From the NCBI RefSeq assembly GCF_014641075.1, contig NZ_BMHP01000002.1, positions 1,736,001 to 1,800,000 of the forward strand: DNA of 64,000 nt, in the 5' to 3' direction. Origin of the DNA: Paenibacillus nasutitermitis (GTDB taxonomy: Bacteria > Bacillota > Bacilli > Paenibacillales > Paenibacillaceae). How positions within the stretch are numbered: the stretch's first letter is position 1; each line of letters begins with the position of its first letter. The notes beneath the pieces were generated by a model. That model was not told where the DNA came from. It worked only from the letters and a program-made list of their open reading frames with translations, and searched no databases. Of the stretch, positions 34,420 through 42,986 are shown in pieces. Position numbers and translations under genes: made by a program.

Positions 34420-34986
34420 TTAAAAAGAAGCGAGAAGCTTGCGCAGCTCGTCGACGATTATTTGTTGATAGCCTGTGCCTTCGCCGTAGCGGCGGCCCAT
34501 TTCCTGGCGGGCAAGACCGATCTTCTCCTGATAATCGGCAGCGTCCCGATCCGGATTGGCCAGCTTGAACGCGGTCATCACTTCTTGCACATGACTGGGG
34601 CGCGGGCCCCATTGGCCGAGCACATGGCCGCCGGTATCGGCAAAAATAACGATCGGAATCCCGCGTCCGCCCATGGTCAGAAACTCGTCCATCGTGTCCA
34701 GATGCTGTTCCATCACAAGGACTTCCGTTGGAATTCCGGTAACTTCAAGCGCTTTGAATACGACAGGAACGTTACGGACCACATCGCCGCACCATTCCGC
34801 CATCAGAATCAGACAGCGCAGATCATCACGGTTGTTGAGCGATTCGAAAAAATCACGGTCTTCATCGCTGGCCCATTGGAATTGGCTGCCCCAATCAAGA
34901 AAAGCATCCTTGTTCTTTTCCATTGAGTCAATAAACTGCTGCGGACTGATCCCCTTATTAAGCTTGCTAGCCACATTTTTTGCCAT
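34420..34986 (-). CDS. Thioredoxin-fold protein with a single active-site cysteine
   Basis: A 188-residue cytoplasmic thioredoxin-like protein of the group with an N-terminal helical extension. The active-site region is ILMAEWCGDVVRN: Cys66 is present but the usual second Cys is Val69, so the site is CGDV. The cis-proline stretch is RGIPIVIF. It may act as a monothiol reductase or in bacillithiol chemistry. AGGGGG precedes the ATG. It is first in an operon with the MBL hydrolase and has a 5' leader of about 230 nt filled with 68-bp repeats. Confidence 0.75.
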   Translation of the reverse strand: MAKNVASKLNKGISPQQFIDSMEKNKDAFLDWGSQFQWASDEDRDFFESLNNRDDLRCLILMAEWCGDVVRNVPVVFKALEVTGIPTEVLVMEQHLDTMDEFLTMGGRGIPIVIFADTGGHVLGQWGPRPSHVQEVMTAFKLANPDRDAADYQEKIGLARQEMGRRYGEGTGYQQIIVDELRKLLASF

Positions 34987-35007
34987 TATGAGACCCCCTA
35001 AAAGTTA

Positions 35008-35199
35008 TTGGTGAAACTTCCTGAAACGGCTTCCTGCGAGCCAATAACTCACTTCGGAAGCATATGCTTCAGTTTTTGGTGAAACTTCTTGAAACGACTT
35101 CCTGCGAGCCAATAACTCACTTCGGAAGCATATGCATCAGTTTTTGGTGAAACTTCTTGAAACGGCTTCCCGCGAGCCAATAACCCACTTCGGAAGCTG
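35008..35199 (-). repeat. 68-bp tandem repeats in a 5' leader (2.8 copies)
   Basis: Units begin at 35008, 35076 and 35144, a constant 68-bp period with few differences. On the transcribed minus strand each unit has a GCTTCC...GGAAGC hairpin around GTGAGTTATTGGCTCGC, then CGTTTCAAGAAGTTTCACC. The array lies between a good promoter and the thioredoxin-like gene start. Confidence 0.9.
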
Positions 35200-35225
35200 C
35201 TTTCTGCGGATTAACCAGCAGTCTA

Positions 35226-35255
35226 ATTATACCAAACCGGGACGCTTTATCACAA
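35226..35255 (-). promoter_or_regulatory. Sigma-A-type promoter of the thioredoxin-like/MBL operon
   Basis: TTGTGA, an 18-bp spacer and a consensus TATAAT on the minus strand. The predicted start is near 35219, placing the entire repeat array in the leader. Confidence 0.7.
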
Positions 35256-35256
35256 A

Positions 35257-35874
35257 CTAGATGGACTTCCCGCGGCCCTTGAGCACTTTAAACAGCACAT
35301 AGATAACAAGGAGCGCGATAGCTCCCAGAATTGCCGGCTGCACATAGGGGGCCGCTTTCTCATCAATCGTCTCCCACTGGTCGCCCAGCTTCCATCCCAA
35401 ATAAACAAACAGCAGTGACCACGGAATCGAAGCAAGAGTCGTCAGCAGCGTAAACAACCAGAAATTCATTCTGGCCATGCCCGCCGGTATGGAAATAGCC
35501 TGACGCATAACGGGAACAAACCGGGCTGTGAAGACAATTCCGGATCCGTACTTCTTGAACCACGCTTCCGCGGTATCCAGATGCTTGGATGAAATTTTTA
35601 TGTACTTGCCGTATTTCTCGAAGAAAGGTCGTCCGGCATACCGGCCAATCGCATACAAAATCCATTGCTGGATGACAGCGCCAATTATGCCGAATATAAC
35701 AGCTCCAGTAAACGTAATTTGACTGCCTCCCGCTTCCGAAACCAGATAACCGCCGTAAGCAAGTACAATTTCACTCGGAATCACTTCAATCGCAAGACCA
35801 ATAACTATGCCATAATAGCCCAAACCTTCAATCCATAGAAGCACCGCATCAAGAGCATTGTGAATCCAGTCCAT
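35257..35874 (-). CDS. DedA family membrane protein
   Basis: A 205-residue integral membrane protein with the VTT/DedA signature: an N-terminal GYYGIVIGLAIEVIPSEIVLAYGG, then FEKYGKY, FTARFVPVMRQAISIPAGMARM and WSLLFVYLGWKLG. Family members are lipid scramblases or flippases such as UptA and PetA, which recycle undecaprenyl phosphate or phosphatidylethanolamine and support envelope homeostasis. About four or five membrane segments are visible. GAAGGAGA precedes the ATG closely. Confidence 0.9.
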   Translation of the reverse strand: MDWIHNALDAVLLWIEGLGYYGIVIGLAIEVIPSEIVLAYGGYLVSEAGGSQITFTGAVIFGIIGAVIQQWILYAIGRYAGRPFFEKYGKYIKISSKHLDTAEAWFKKYGSGIVFTARFVPVMRQAISIPAGMARMNFWLFTLLTTLASIPWSLLFVYLGWKLGDQWETIDEKAAPYVQPAILGAIALLVIYVLFKVLKGRGKSI

Positions 35875-36045
35875 TCTCCTTCTCCCATCGTCACCTAATT
35901 TAGCCAGCCTCTTTGTCTATCGGTATTCTAGCATATTTCCAGACATGCCTCCAGCAAGAAAGCAATCGGCAGATCAGTCATGCTCTGACAAGCCCCGGCA
36001 TAGACTAGCTTTAATCAATACGAAATGGAAGGAGGAATGTTTCAT

Positions 36046-36492
36046 ATGTCCAAAATGTATGTAGTCAGCAAAAAACAAATTCGCTTGTTCGCCGTTCTGC
36101 TGCTGGTCCTTTTTATCGCTGCGGTCTGCCTCAAATGGAATCAGTCCAGAGCCGCGCTGGCTGCCCCGCCGGACACCAAGGTCATTCAGCTGGTTACGGG
36201 AGAGTTTGAGTCTACTACCGATGACGGCAAAAAAATTGAAGTTTACCGCTGGGATCCCGGCACTGTGGTCGTGAACAAAGGTGATCACGTTGAGCTGCGG
36301 ATTACCGGCATCAACGGGTCCTCGCATCCTTTTGTCATCGAAGGGCTGGGCATCAAGGGCGAGGTCAGCAAAGGCAAAACAACGGTTGTCCGGTTCGTCG
36401 CGGAAGCCAAGGGCACCTATCCGATTGTTTGCTTGACGCATACCACCATGGCCCAAGGTGGTCCAATGGTTGGCTATATCATCGTACAGTAA
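36046..36492 (+). CDS. Membrane-anchored cupredoxin-domain protein
   Basis: A 148-residue protein with an N-terminal membrane helix (about 12-29) and an outward cupredoxin domain. The candidate copper ligands are His94 (SSHPF), Cys129 and His132 (VCLTHTTM) and Met135 or Met141, a type 1 copper arrangement. It could be an electron carrier or copper-binding protein at the membrane. GGAGG precedes an ATG seven codons into the longer open frame, and that ATG is chosen. No oxidase or copper transport gene is adjacent. Confidence 0.75.
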   Translation: MSKMYVVSKKQIRLFAVLLLVLFIAAVCLKWNQSRAALAAPPDTKVIQLVTGEFESTTDDGKKIEVYRWDPGTVVVNKGDHVELRITGINGSSHPFVIEGLGIKGEVSKGKTTVVRFVAEAKGTYPIVCLTHTTMAQGGPMVGYIIVQ

Positions 36493-36553
36493 CAGCCTGT
36501 GACAGGTTGTGGCTCGGATGCATATATAGGGGTAGAGAGGAGTCGGTATCTCG

Positions 36554-36865
36554 ATGAAGGCATCTACCCCGCGAAATAAAGCAGGCTACCCCACTGCCCG
36601 CAAGATCAGGCGTGCGTGTGAGAATGAGCTGTACCGCACCGTAAAAAGGCTGGGCGTCTGGATCTCAAAGGAACGCTTGGGCCAGGCGGAGAAGATCTAT
36701 TTCAAAAAAGTCGCGCTCAATCTGCCCTGGATCCATGAAAACGCCAGCAACCGCAAGCTGCTTGCCGACTGGTGGGATGACAACGTCAGCGGTGAAATCG
36801 CCCAGTTGTGGGAAGTGGATCCGGTCCGGCTGAAGGCTGCCTTTCGCGAAGCTTTCGGCGGTTGA
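36554..36865 (+). CDS. Hypothetical basic protein
   Basis: A 103-residue protein I do not recognise. It is basic in the first half (TARKIRRACENELYRTVKRLG) and Trp-rich in the second (LPWIHENASNRKLLADWWDDN, cut). There is no signal peptide or membrane helix. AGAGGAG lies 12 bases before the ATG, 61 bp after the cupredoxin gene, and a strong terminator follows, so it is probably expressed with the cupredoxin. Function unknown. Confidence 0.6.
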   Translation: MKASTPRNKAGYPTARKIRRACENELYRTVKRLGVWISKERLGQAEKIYFKKVALNLPWIHENASNRKLLADWWDDNVSGEIAQLWEVDPVRLKAAFREAFGG

Positions 36866-36917
36866 GTATTCACAACCAAAATTTTATACTGTCAGATATG
36901 TTAAAAAACAAGCGCTC

Positions 36918-36955
36918 AAAGGGCGGAAACAGGAATCATCCTGCTTCCGCCCTTT
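36918..36955. terminator. Bidirectional terminator
   Basis: Long hairpin AAAGGGCGGAA..CAGGA/TCCTG..TTCCGCCCTTT with a 4-nt loop between the plus-strand cupredoxin pair and the minus-strand gene at 37 kb; T-rich on both exits. Confidence 0.85.
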
Positions 36956-37005
36956 ATTTGTTCTTGTGGTCAGATAAGGGCAGCAGCCCTTGTTCTGTTC
37001 ACACC

Positions 37006-37380
37006 TTAGCCGATAACGGCAAATGTCTCAACGCCGGCAGGAATCGTACGGGTGCGGAACAAAATGCCGCGTGAATTAAACAACTGAAGTCTGAAGCTCA
37101 CTCTGGTCAGGGTGCCAATGTTATTGAACCGGACGACGCCGAAGCGGTCAAAGGAAGCCGTCGAAACAACCTGGTTATTGCGGATCAGTCGCGCGAAAAA
37201 TCCAGTCGTGTTAAAAGGAACGCCATTGCCCTGTACCCAAACGACGGTTAAACGGTTAAAGATTGGGCCGCTGGTAAGCCCCCGCCCTTTTAGTTTTATG
37301 CTGCGGATCACTTTACTCTTGCTTCCGGGATTGTTTAATTTTGGTCTGATGCGTACTGTAGCTATGTTAATCACTCCCAT
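37006..37380 (-). CDS. Hypothetical beta-rich protein
   Basis: A 124-residue protein I do not recognise. It is made of short beta-strand-like segments (RSIKLKGRGL, RLTVVWVQGNGVPF, FFARLIRNNQVVSTASFD, TRVSFRLQLFNSRG), giving a beta-sandwich impression. No signal peptide is visible. An in-frame TTG 12 codons upstream is possible, but the ATG with GGAG about ten bases before is preferred. It stands alone between a bidirectional terminator and the O-antigen-ligase-like gene. Spore or surface localisation is possible but unproven. Confidence 0.5.
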   Translation of the reverse strand: MGVINIATVRIRPKLNNPGSKSKVIRSIKLKGRGLTSGPIFNRLTVVWVQGNGVPFNTTGFFARLIRNNQVVSTASFDRFGVVRFNNIGTLTRVSFRLQLFNSRGILFRTRTIPAGVETFAVIG

Positions 37381-37446
37381 CCGTTCTTGCTCCAGCTTAT
37401 GCAGCTGAAGCTTCAAAGGGATGGACCAAACGCCCCCGCTACCTGT

Positions 37447-39660
37447 CTATTTCCCCTCCTGCTTCCCGGCTTCGGTTTCTCCAGCCTGAAGTTCGTCAAG
37501 CAGGACCAACATATCATCCGCCGCTTCCTGCGACTCCGGGGTGACCTCGAATTCCCGCCCGCCCAGACGCGCAGCGATTCCCTGGTCTTTGAAAGCTGCG
37601 AAGAAGGCCAACGCTGTTTGTGCGGCATGGAGGGATTCGTCAACCTGTCCTTCCGCCTGTTTATCACGGGCTAGTCCCGCCATAACTACAATCGCTCCTG
37701 TCTGGTTACCGCGATCATAATGATCATACGCCAGCGCCAGACGAAAATAATCAGCCGTTTGCGCGACATCGCCTAGCTGTGCATAGGTCCGGCCAAGAGC
37801 GCTCAGCAGCGGAACGGATTGCGGTTCGTACCGAAGGCCCTTCTTCAACTGCTCCAGGCCCTCATTCGGCGGTACAAGCAAGGAGAGTTCAATACGAACC
37901 CGGCTCCAGTAAGGATTTGCCGCCAATGCTTGCTCAAGCAGGGAAATCTGCTGGCCCTCTGCCGCTTCGACTGCGTCCATGCGGTGCTGCACCGACTTGT
38001 CAAACCGCCAGCTGTACAGGGAAGCAGCGGCAAAAACAAGCACCGTCGCCAACCCCAGCAGAGCCCGCCATCCCGGCGCCGGTTTCTTTAACGCCTTTAC
38101 CGCAGGTGAGGAATGGAGGAGCGGTTCTTCCCCAGGGTCCCTTCCGGAGCCGCTGGCTTGCTCCGCAACCTTCGGGCTGTAATATATGATCCAGGCGAAC
38201 AAAAGCAGCCAATAATACCCGAAGGACATATCAAAATCAACGGCGGCATGGGCAAGCAGCACACCTGCCGGGAGCAGTCCCGCCCGATCATTCTTCCATA
38301 CCCTTCGCAGCAGCAAAATCAGCATGATGAGGAATATTATCAAACCGGCAGCGCCCAAATTCAGAAGCAGCTCCAAATAGCCGCTGTGTACTTCGTTGCC
38401 GATATAGGGGTAGGTCTGGATTTGGGTGAACAACATACGCCATGTATCTCCCCCCCGGCCAAACAGCGGCGTATCCAGGAAGAGGCTCCACGCATCCTTA
38501 TAGAACATGGTACGCGCACCTGCGGTCTGAAACTGGCCGCTGAGCCTGCCCTGGATAACGGCCGGCAAGAGCAGTGCCATAACCAGAAATGCCGCCCCGA
38601 GCCCGCTCCATGCCGCAATTTCGAGCTTTCTGCCGGCTGATCCTGCAAGCCCTGTCCGAAGGAGGCTGAATCCGGCTGCCGATACCAGCAGAATGACCAG
38701 AAGCCATAGCGTTTCCTCCGTATGAACGACAACAGCCTGGTTGCCATGCGGACCTGCGCCTACGACAAGACGATAGGCGGCACCTGTGCCTATTAGCATC
38801 CAACCGGTATAAATCAGCCATTTCACCCGCTGCTCGCGGTTAGCAAGCACAAGCCCAGCCAACCAGCCTGCAGCCGTTGTCAGCCAGGCTGCCCTGGATT
38901 CTGTCAGCAGCAGTACGAGCGCAAGCGGCACCATCAGCACCGCAGTTATCAGAAAAGCCCGGTAGTTCCCGGCCCGGATGGCGAGCAGCAAATTCCAGAG
39001 CAGATAAGCTCCAGCGATAGCACCCAGCGCATTGGGATATTGAATAAATCCGGCAAGTCTGGCCCCGACAGCGGACAAGCTGGAATCTCCTGTAATCATG
39101 AACATTTCGGGGAATTCAATCCAGCCCAGCCAAGCGGCCAGTGCTCCACCCATCAGGAATATCCCCGATGCCTGCAGCGCAAAGAGCAGCCAGCTGCGAA
39201 ATCCGTCTATTCTCAGCCACATATAGCCCGATATGAGGAATGCCGTATACGCCGACCAGCGGAGCGCCTGCTCCACGGTTGCCAGCACAGAGGCCGGTCC
39301 ATTCAGCAGACTGCATCCGTAGAGGAACGCAAGCGCAAGCGGAGCGTAAGCCTCAGGAGGAACATGGAACCAGCCTGTCCATAAACCGGCTCCTGCCTGG
39401 ATCTCATGCTCATACCGCCGCTGCTGCCTAAGCTTCAGATATCCCGTGACCCAACCCGATATTACGGTTGCAGCCATTAGGATCCATTCCCATCTATAAA
39501 AGTTTTCGTCAAAAAACATCCCGTAACGGAATGCGGACAAAATCATCAGCCCGGTAAACAGCAAACCTGCGGCTCCAGCAATAACAGCCATTCGAATCCC
39601 CTTTTCAATCATTTCAATCAAGCTGCCATCAAGCCTTAATCTATCTAGAAATTGTACCAT
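37447..39660 (-). CDS. O-antigen ligase-like membrane protein with TPR tail
   Basis: A 737-residue protein. About the first 500 residues hold many membrane helices with the Wzy_C/O-antigen ligase region (ARLAGFIQYPNALGAIAGAYLLWNLLLA, cut at GFIQYPNALG, then LTESRAAWL and GRGGDTWRMLF). The C-terminal 200 or so residues after a last membrane helix are TPR-like repeats (GLRYEPQSVPLLSALGRTYA, LALAYDHYDRGN). Such proteins polymerise or transfer glycans outside the membrane. It is not inside a glycan cluster here; partners may be the enzymes at 4.7-13.2 kb or elsewhere. The ribosome site is weak. Confidence 0.82.
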   Translation of the reverse strand: MVQFLDRLRLDGSLIEMIEKGIRMAVIAGAAGLLFTGLMILSAFRYGMFFDENFYRWEWILMAATVISGWVTGYLKLRQQRRYEHEIQAGAGLWTGWFHVPPEAYAPLALAFLYGCSLLNGPASVLATVEQALRWSAYTAFLISGYMWLRIDGFRSWLLFALQASGIFLMGGALAAWLGWIEFPEMFMITGDSSLSAVGARLAGFIQYPNALGAIAGAYLLWNLLLAIRAGNYRAFLITAVLMVPLALVLLLTESRAAWLTTAAGWLAGLVLANREQRVKWLIYTGWMLIGTGAAYRLVVGAGPHGNQAVVVHTEETLWLLVILLVSAAGFSLLRTGLAGSAGRKLEIAAWSGLGAAFLVMALLLPAVIQGRLSGQFQTAGARTMFYKDAWSLFLDTPLFGRGGDTWRMLFTQIQTYPYIGNEVHSGYLELLLNLGAAGLIIFLIMLILLLRRVWKNDRAGLLPAGVLLAHAAVDFDMSFGYYWLLLFAWIIYYSPKVAEQASGSGRDPGEEPLLHSSPAVKALKKPAPGWRALLGLATVLVFAAASLYSWRFDKSVQHRMDAVEAAEGQQISLLEQALAANPYWSRVRIELSLLVPPNEGLEQLKKGLRYEPQSVPLLSALGRTYAQLGDVAQTADYFRLALAYDHYDRGNQTGAIVVMAGLARDKQAEGQVDESLHAAQTALAFFAAFKDQGIAARLGGREFEVTPESQEAADDMLVLLDELQAGETEAGKQEGK

Positions 39661-39838
39661 ATGCCGTTTGGATTCGATAATACGAGATTATCTGCTCCCC
39701 GATGCTGACTTCTTGAAAGAATCAGGTCAAGCGGGATTGTGCCGTAAAACTTTTTGGATGTCCAGGTCGTTATGTGGTCATCAAGCAAGGGACTTGCGGC
39801 TATTGCCGCACGCTGCCCTACATCCAGGAGGCAATGTC

Positions 39839-40552
39839 ATGATTAAATTGCAGCACATCGAGCATGCTTTTACGCTTGGGCACAGAGGCCGGCAGAGAAG
39901 CGTGCCTGTCCTGCGCGATATCAACTTAACGGTTGGTGAAGGTGAAATTGTAACCTTGATCGGCCGCAGCGGGTCAGGCAAATCGACGCTCCTTCATGTC
40001 ATCGGCGGTTTTATCCGTCCGACTCAAGGCATGGTCCAGATTGCCGGATCCGATGTTACCTCCTATAGCGAGGGGCAATGGGCCGATTTCCGCAGACGCC
40101 ACCTTGGTGTTGTGTTTCAGAATTTCCAGCTGATTCCCAGCATGACCGCTTATGAGAATACGGAGCTGCCGCTCGTTCTTCAGGGCGTTCCCGCCCATGT
40201 CCGCCGCAAGCAAACGATGGAGCTTCTGGAGAAGCTCGGTATTGCCGAATACGCCGAGCATTACCCCAGCGAGCTGTCCGGCGGCCAGCAGCAGCGGGCC
40301 GGGATCGCGCGTTCGCTGATTCTGGATCCGCCGATTCTGCTCGCCGATGAGCCGACCGGAAGCCTGGACAGCGAGAATGAGGAGCAGTTCCTGAAGCTCT
40401 TGCAGTCCATCAACAAGGAGCGCAACATCACACTTCTGATTATTACCCACGACGAGAAGGTGGCATCGATCGGAAACCGCAGACTGCGGATTGAGGACGG
40501 CCAACTGCTGGATTCGGTCCAGAAAACGAAGATGGAGGTCATCCGATCATGA
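39839..40552 (+). CDS. ABC transporter ATPase, MacB/LolD type
   Basis: A 237-residue ATPase with Walker A GRSGSGKST, Q loop VVFQNFQLIPSMT, signature LSGGQQQR, Walker B ILLADEPTGSLD and the H loop ITHD. GSLDSENEEQ is typical of the MacB/LolD/FtsE group that drives FtsX-type permeases. The ATG has CAGGAGG six bases upstream; the 57 upstream codons are noncoding. It overlaps the permease gene by 4 bp. It may export an antimicrobial peptide or transmit force to wall enzymes. Confidence 0.92.
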   Translation: MIKLQHIEHAFTLGHRGRQRSVPVLRDINLTVGEGEIVTLIGRSGSGKSTLLHVIGGFIRPTQGMVQIAGSDVTSYSEGQWADFRRRHLGVVFQNFQLIPSMTAYENTELPLVLQGVPAHVRRKQTMELLEKLGIAEYAEHYPSELSGGQQQRAGIARSLILDPPILLADEPTGSLDSENEEQFLKLLQSINKERNITLLIITHDEKVASIGNRRLRIEDGQLLDSVQKTKMEVIRS

Positions 40553-41793
40553 AAACCAGCGATAAACTGCGGTTTGTCCGGCAGAATATGAAGAAGAACA
40601 AATCCCGGATCTTTATGACCGTGCTGGCTACCGCCATGGGCTGCGCCTTTCTTATGATGATCGCCTCCGTGGCGTTCGGGCTTCAGAAGAGTGTCATCAA
40701 TGAGATTTTGCAGGACCGCTCGCTGACCGAAATTGAAATGAATGCCAAGATGAACGGTGATTCCTACGAGGGGCTTCAGTTATCCGATTTGGATGCCCTG
40801 AAGCAGCTCAAGCATGTCAAAGCTGTCATTGCACAAAGCCGTTTGCAGGCTACGGCAGCTGTGGATGGGTACAAAGGCAATACCAACGCGATTTTCTCCG
40901 ATTTAAAGGAGGAAGCCAAGGTGGGACTGCCACTTGCAGAAGGCCGGATGGCTGAAAATGAAGGAGAAACCGTCGTCGGTTACCACCTTGCCGAGCATTT
41001 ATTAAACGAAGCAGGCGAGTCCTACGGCAAAAGTCTGGTGGGCCAGACATTATCCTATCAAATAAACATTTACGACCCGCAAACGGAAAAAGAAACTTTA
41101 TCCCAATCCTTCACAGTGAACATTGTCGGAATTACCGAAAAGCCGGCCAAAGAATGGCGGCAGGATATTGATATTCGTCTGTCGGATTCGCTGCTGGGCA
41201 AGATTCTGCCCGCTGGCGAAGAGCCTTCCTTTATGGTAAAGGTGTATGCCAAAAGCGCCGACAGCGTTGCTGAACTGTCAAAAACACTGCGCGCGCAGAA
41301 TTATCAAATCTACTCGGTCGCCGACTCAATCAAGGAATATGACCTGGTGTTTCTTGTGATGAAGGTCGGACTCATCTTTGTCGGTACCATTGCCGTTCTG
41401 ATTGCCTCCATCGGCATTTTCAATACGATGACCATGGCGGTAACGGAGCGGGCTCAGGATATCGGCATCATGAAAGCGATCGGCGCCCACCCGCGCACGA
41501 TCCGGAGCGTTTTTATGCTCGAGAGCTTCGGCATCGGACTGATTGGCGTTCTTATCGGCACCCTCATCGCTTATGGCTTGAGCGCATTAATCAATACGGT
41601 TGTGCCGCCGATACTCACGTCCGTAATGGATGGGGCCCGTCTGCCCGAAAATTTTGTTTTCTCATCCATTCCTCTGGTCCTTACGCTTGTGAGCGTGGCG
41701 ATCAGTCTTGGCGTAGCCCTTCTATCCGGGATGCGTCCCGCAGCCCGAGCCACCCGCATCGATGTGCTGAGTGCTTTAAGGCGCGACATTTAA
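40549..41793 (+). CDS. FtsX-like ABC permease (MacB type)
   Basis: A 414-residue permease with one N-terminal membrane helix (about 20-45), a long extracytoplasmic MacB-type domain of about 230 residues, and three C-terminal helices including the FtsX signature region MTMAVTERAQDIGIMKAIGAH. Its ATG overlaps the stop of the ATPase gene (ATGA), so the pair forms one transporter. No third component is adjacent. A strong terminator follows. Confidence 0.9.
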   Translation: MKTSDKLRFVRQNMKKNKSRIFMTVLATAMGCAFLMMIASVAFGLQKSVINEILQDRSLTEIEMNAKMNGDSYEGLQLSDLDALKQLKHVKAVIAQSRLQATAAVDGYKGNTNAIFSDLKEEAKVGLPLAEGRMAENEGETVVGYHLAEHLLNEAGESYGKSLVGQTLSYQINIYDPQTEKETLSQSFTVNIVGITEKPAKEWRQDIDIRLSDSLLGKILPAGEEPSFMVKVYAKSADSVAELSKTLRAQNYQIYSVADSIKEYDLVFLVMKVGLIFVGTIAVLIASIGIFNTMTMAVTERAQDIGIMKAIGAHPRTIRSVFMLESFGIGLIGVLIGTLIAYGLSALINTVVPPILTSVMDGARLPENFVFSSIPLVLTLVSVAISLGVALLSGMRPAARATRIDVLSALRRDI

Positions 41794-41881
41794 CATCCCA
41801 CCATGCGACGAGGGATTAGTGGGGCCGCACGACTCAAACTAAGCAACCAAGCCGCAATGAAGATTTGCATAAGGTAAAACA

Positions 41882-41927
41882 AAGAAACAAGAAGCTCCTT
41901 CCTGGAAGAGGGAGCTTCTTGTTTCTT
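41882..41927. terminator. Bidirectional terminator
   Basis: A 17-bp inverted repeat AAGAAACAAGAAGCTCC/GGAGCTTCTTGTTTCTT between the convergent ABC permease and PilZ genes; A- and T-rich arms serve both strands. Confidence 0.85.
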
Positions 41928-41946
41928 ATAGCTGACAGGCAGGCTA

Positions 41947-42651
41947 TTAAACGACTTTTTCCTGTTTCCCCTTATAATAGGCGGCCACCTGCTCGCGGAG
42001 AATAAATGCCCGCAGCGCACGCTGCTGCGCCTCGTCGAGTTCGCAAAAACGCGCCCCGTAGAAAGACTGCCCTCCGTCACTTTCCTGACGGATGATCTCC
42101 AGGCGGCATTGAAGCTCAAAGCCCAGGGATAATGTCGCTTCCAATTGTTCGTGCGTCTCCAGCCTGGGGCCGGCGGCGGCAACAAAACCTAAACCGGAAA
42201 AACTGATATTCCGTATCTTCAGTTGGATGTCCTCTACCAATTCGAAGGTTTCAGGGCCGGTGGACAACTCTCTTGTTTCCGAGAATACTTTATGCAGTAT
42301 CCCCTTATGATCGATCCTTACCCGGGGCGATTCCCGCTTCTCTTCCAGTCCGCATAACGCTCTGGCCGGAAAAATCGCGGCTATTGATCCCTCCGCTTTG
42401 CCAATCACCGTCGATTGCAGACGCTGGGTTCCCACCGGGGAGTAGATCGTTAATTCAATGGGATTGCCAAGATCAAATGACTTGTATTCGCTCATTTCAA
42501 TCTCCATCATTTCTCCCTCAATATGACTCAATATCCCGGTGGAAACATATCCCTCTTTCTCGACAACCGTCCGGCTGTGAAGCAGCACTTTGTCGGAGAA
42601 CTTCTGTTTTTCTTTACCTGATCCTTCCTTCCTGTAGGTGTTTGAGTTCAA
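41947..42651 (-). CDS. PilZ-domain c-di-GMP effector (YcgR-like)
   Basis: A 234-residue protein with a YcgR-type N-terminal domain (about 20-98) and a C-terminal PilZ domain. The c-di-GMP signature is complete: RESPR (RxxxR, about 106-110) and NISFSGLG (N-x-S-x-x-G) after a linker. It should bind c-di-GMP and act on motility or surface processes. The preferred start is a TTG nine bases after AAGGAG; an earlier TTG would place this ribosome site inside the coding region. Its leader of about 330 nt holds a c-di-GMP-I riboswitch, so the same messenger controls both expression and activity. Confidence 0.85.
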   Translation of the reverse strand: MNSNTYRKEGSGKEKQKFSDKVLLHSRTVVEKEGYVSTGILSHIEGEMMEIEMSEYKSFDLGNPIELTIYSPVGTQRLQSTVIGKAEGSIAAIFPARALCGLEEKRESPRVRIDHKGILHKVFSETRELSTGPETFELVEDIQLKIRNISFSGLGFVAAAGPRLETHEQLEATLSLGFELQCRLEIIRQESDGGQSFYGARFCELDEAQQRALRAFILREQVAAYYKGKQEKVV

Positions 42652-42867
42652 GAGCACCATCTCCTTTGTGGACAATCATCTGGTTCGCCCGCCTCTGAAA
42701 GAAGGATGTGTCACCATCAGAATGGAATCGCGGTTATTCGTGCAAACAAGCCGCGCCATAGGTCGGCGCAAGCCTGATGCAAGGTTTGGCTAAGAAAAAT
42801 AAAAATAAAAAAAGCCGTTCCTACTCCGGGAGCCGCCTGATCGCCACCCTTCTGTTAAAGGGCGTTC

Positions 42868-42960
42868 ATTTCGGCAGCCAGGCTGTCATTCGTTCTTATC
42901 AGAACCTTAGACCCTTTAGCTTTGCGTCCTTGCCTTTCAACAAGTTTGCCATTATCGGAT
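42868..42960 (-). promoter_or_regulatory. c-di-GMP-I (GEMM) riboswitch upstream of the PilZ gene
   Basis: On the minus strand: GGCAAACTTG, TTGAAAGGCAAGGACGCAAAG, cut to GACGCAAAGC, then GGTCTAAGG and ATGACAGCCTGGCTGCCG. These are the conserved GEMM-I blocks in order, including the GACGCAAAGC core and the tetraloop-receptor side. It begins about 25 bp after the HD-GYP stop codon. A T-rich tract at 42792-42814 lies downstream, but no clean terminator stem was found, so the expression platform is unresolved. Confidence 0.85.
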
Positions 42961-42986
42961 GTATGAAATTAGAAAGCTGCTTGTCC

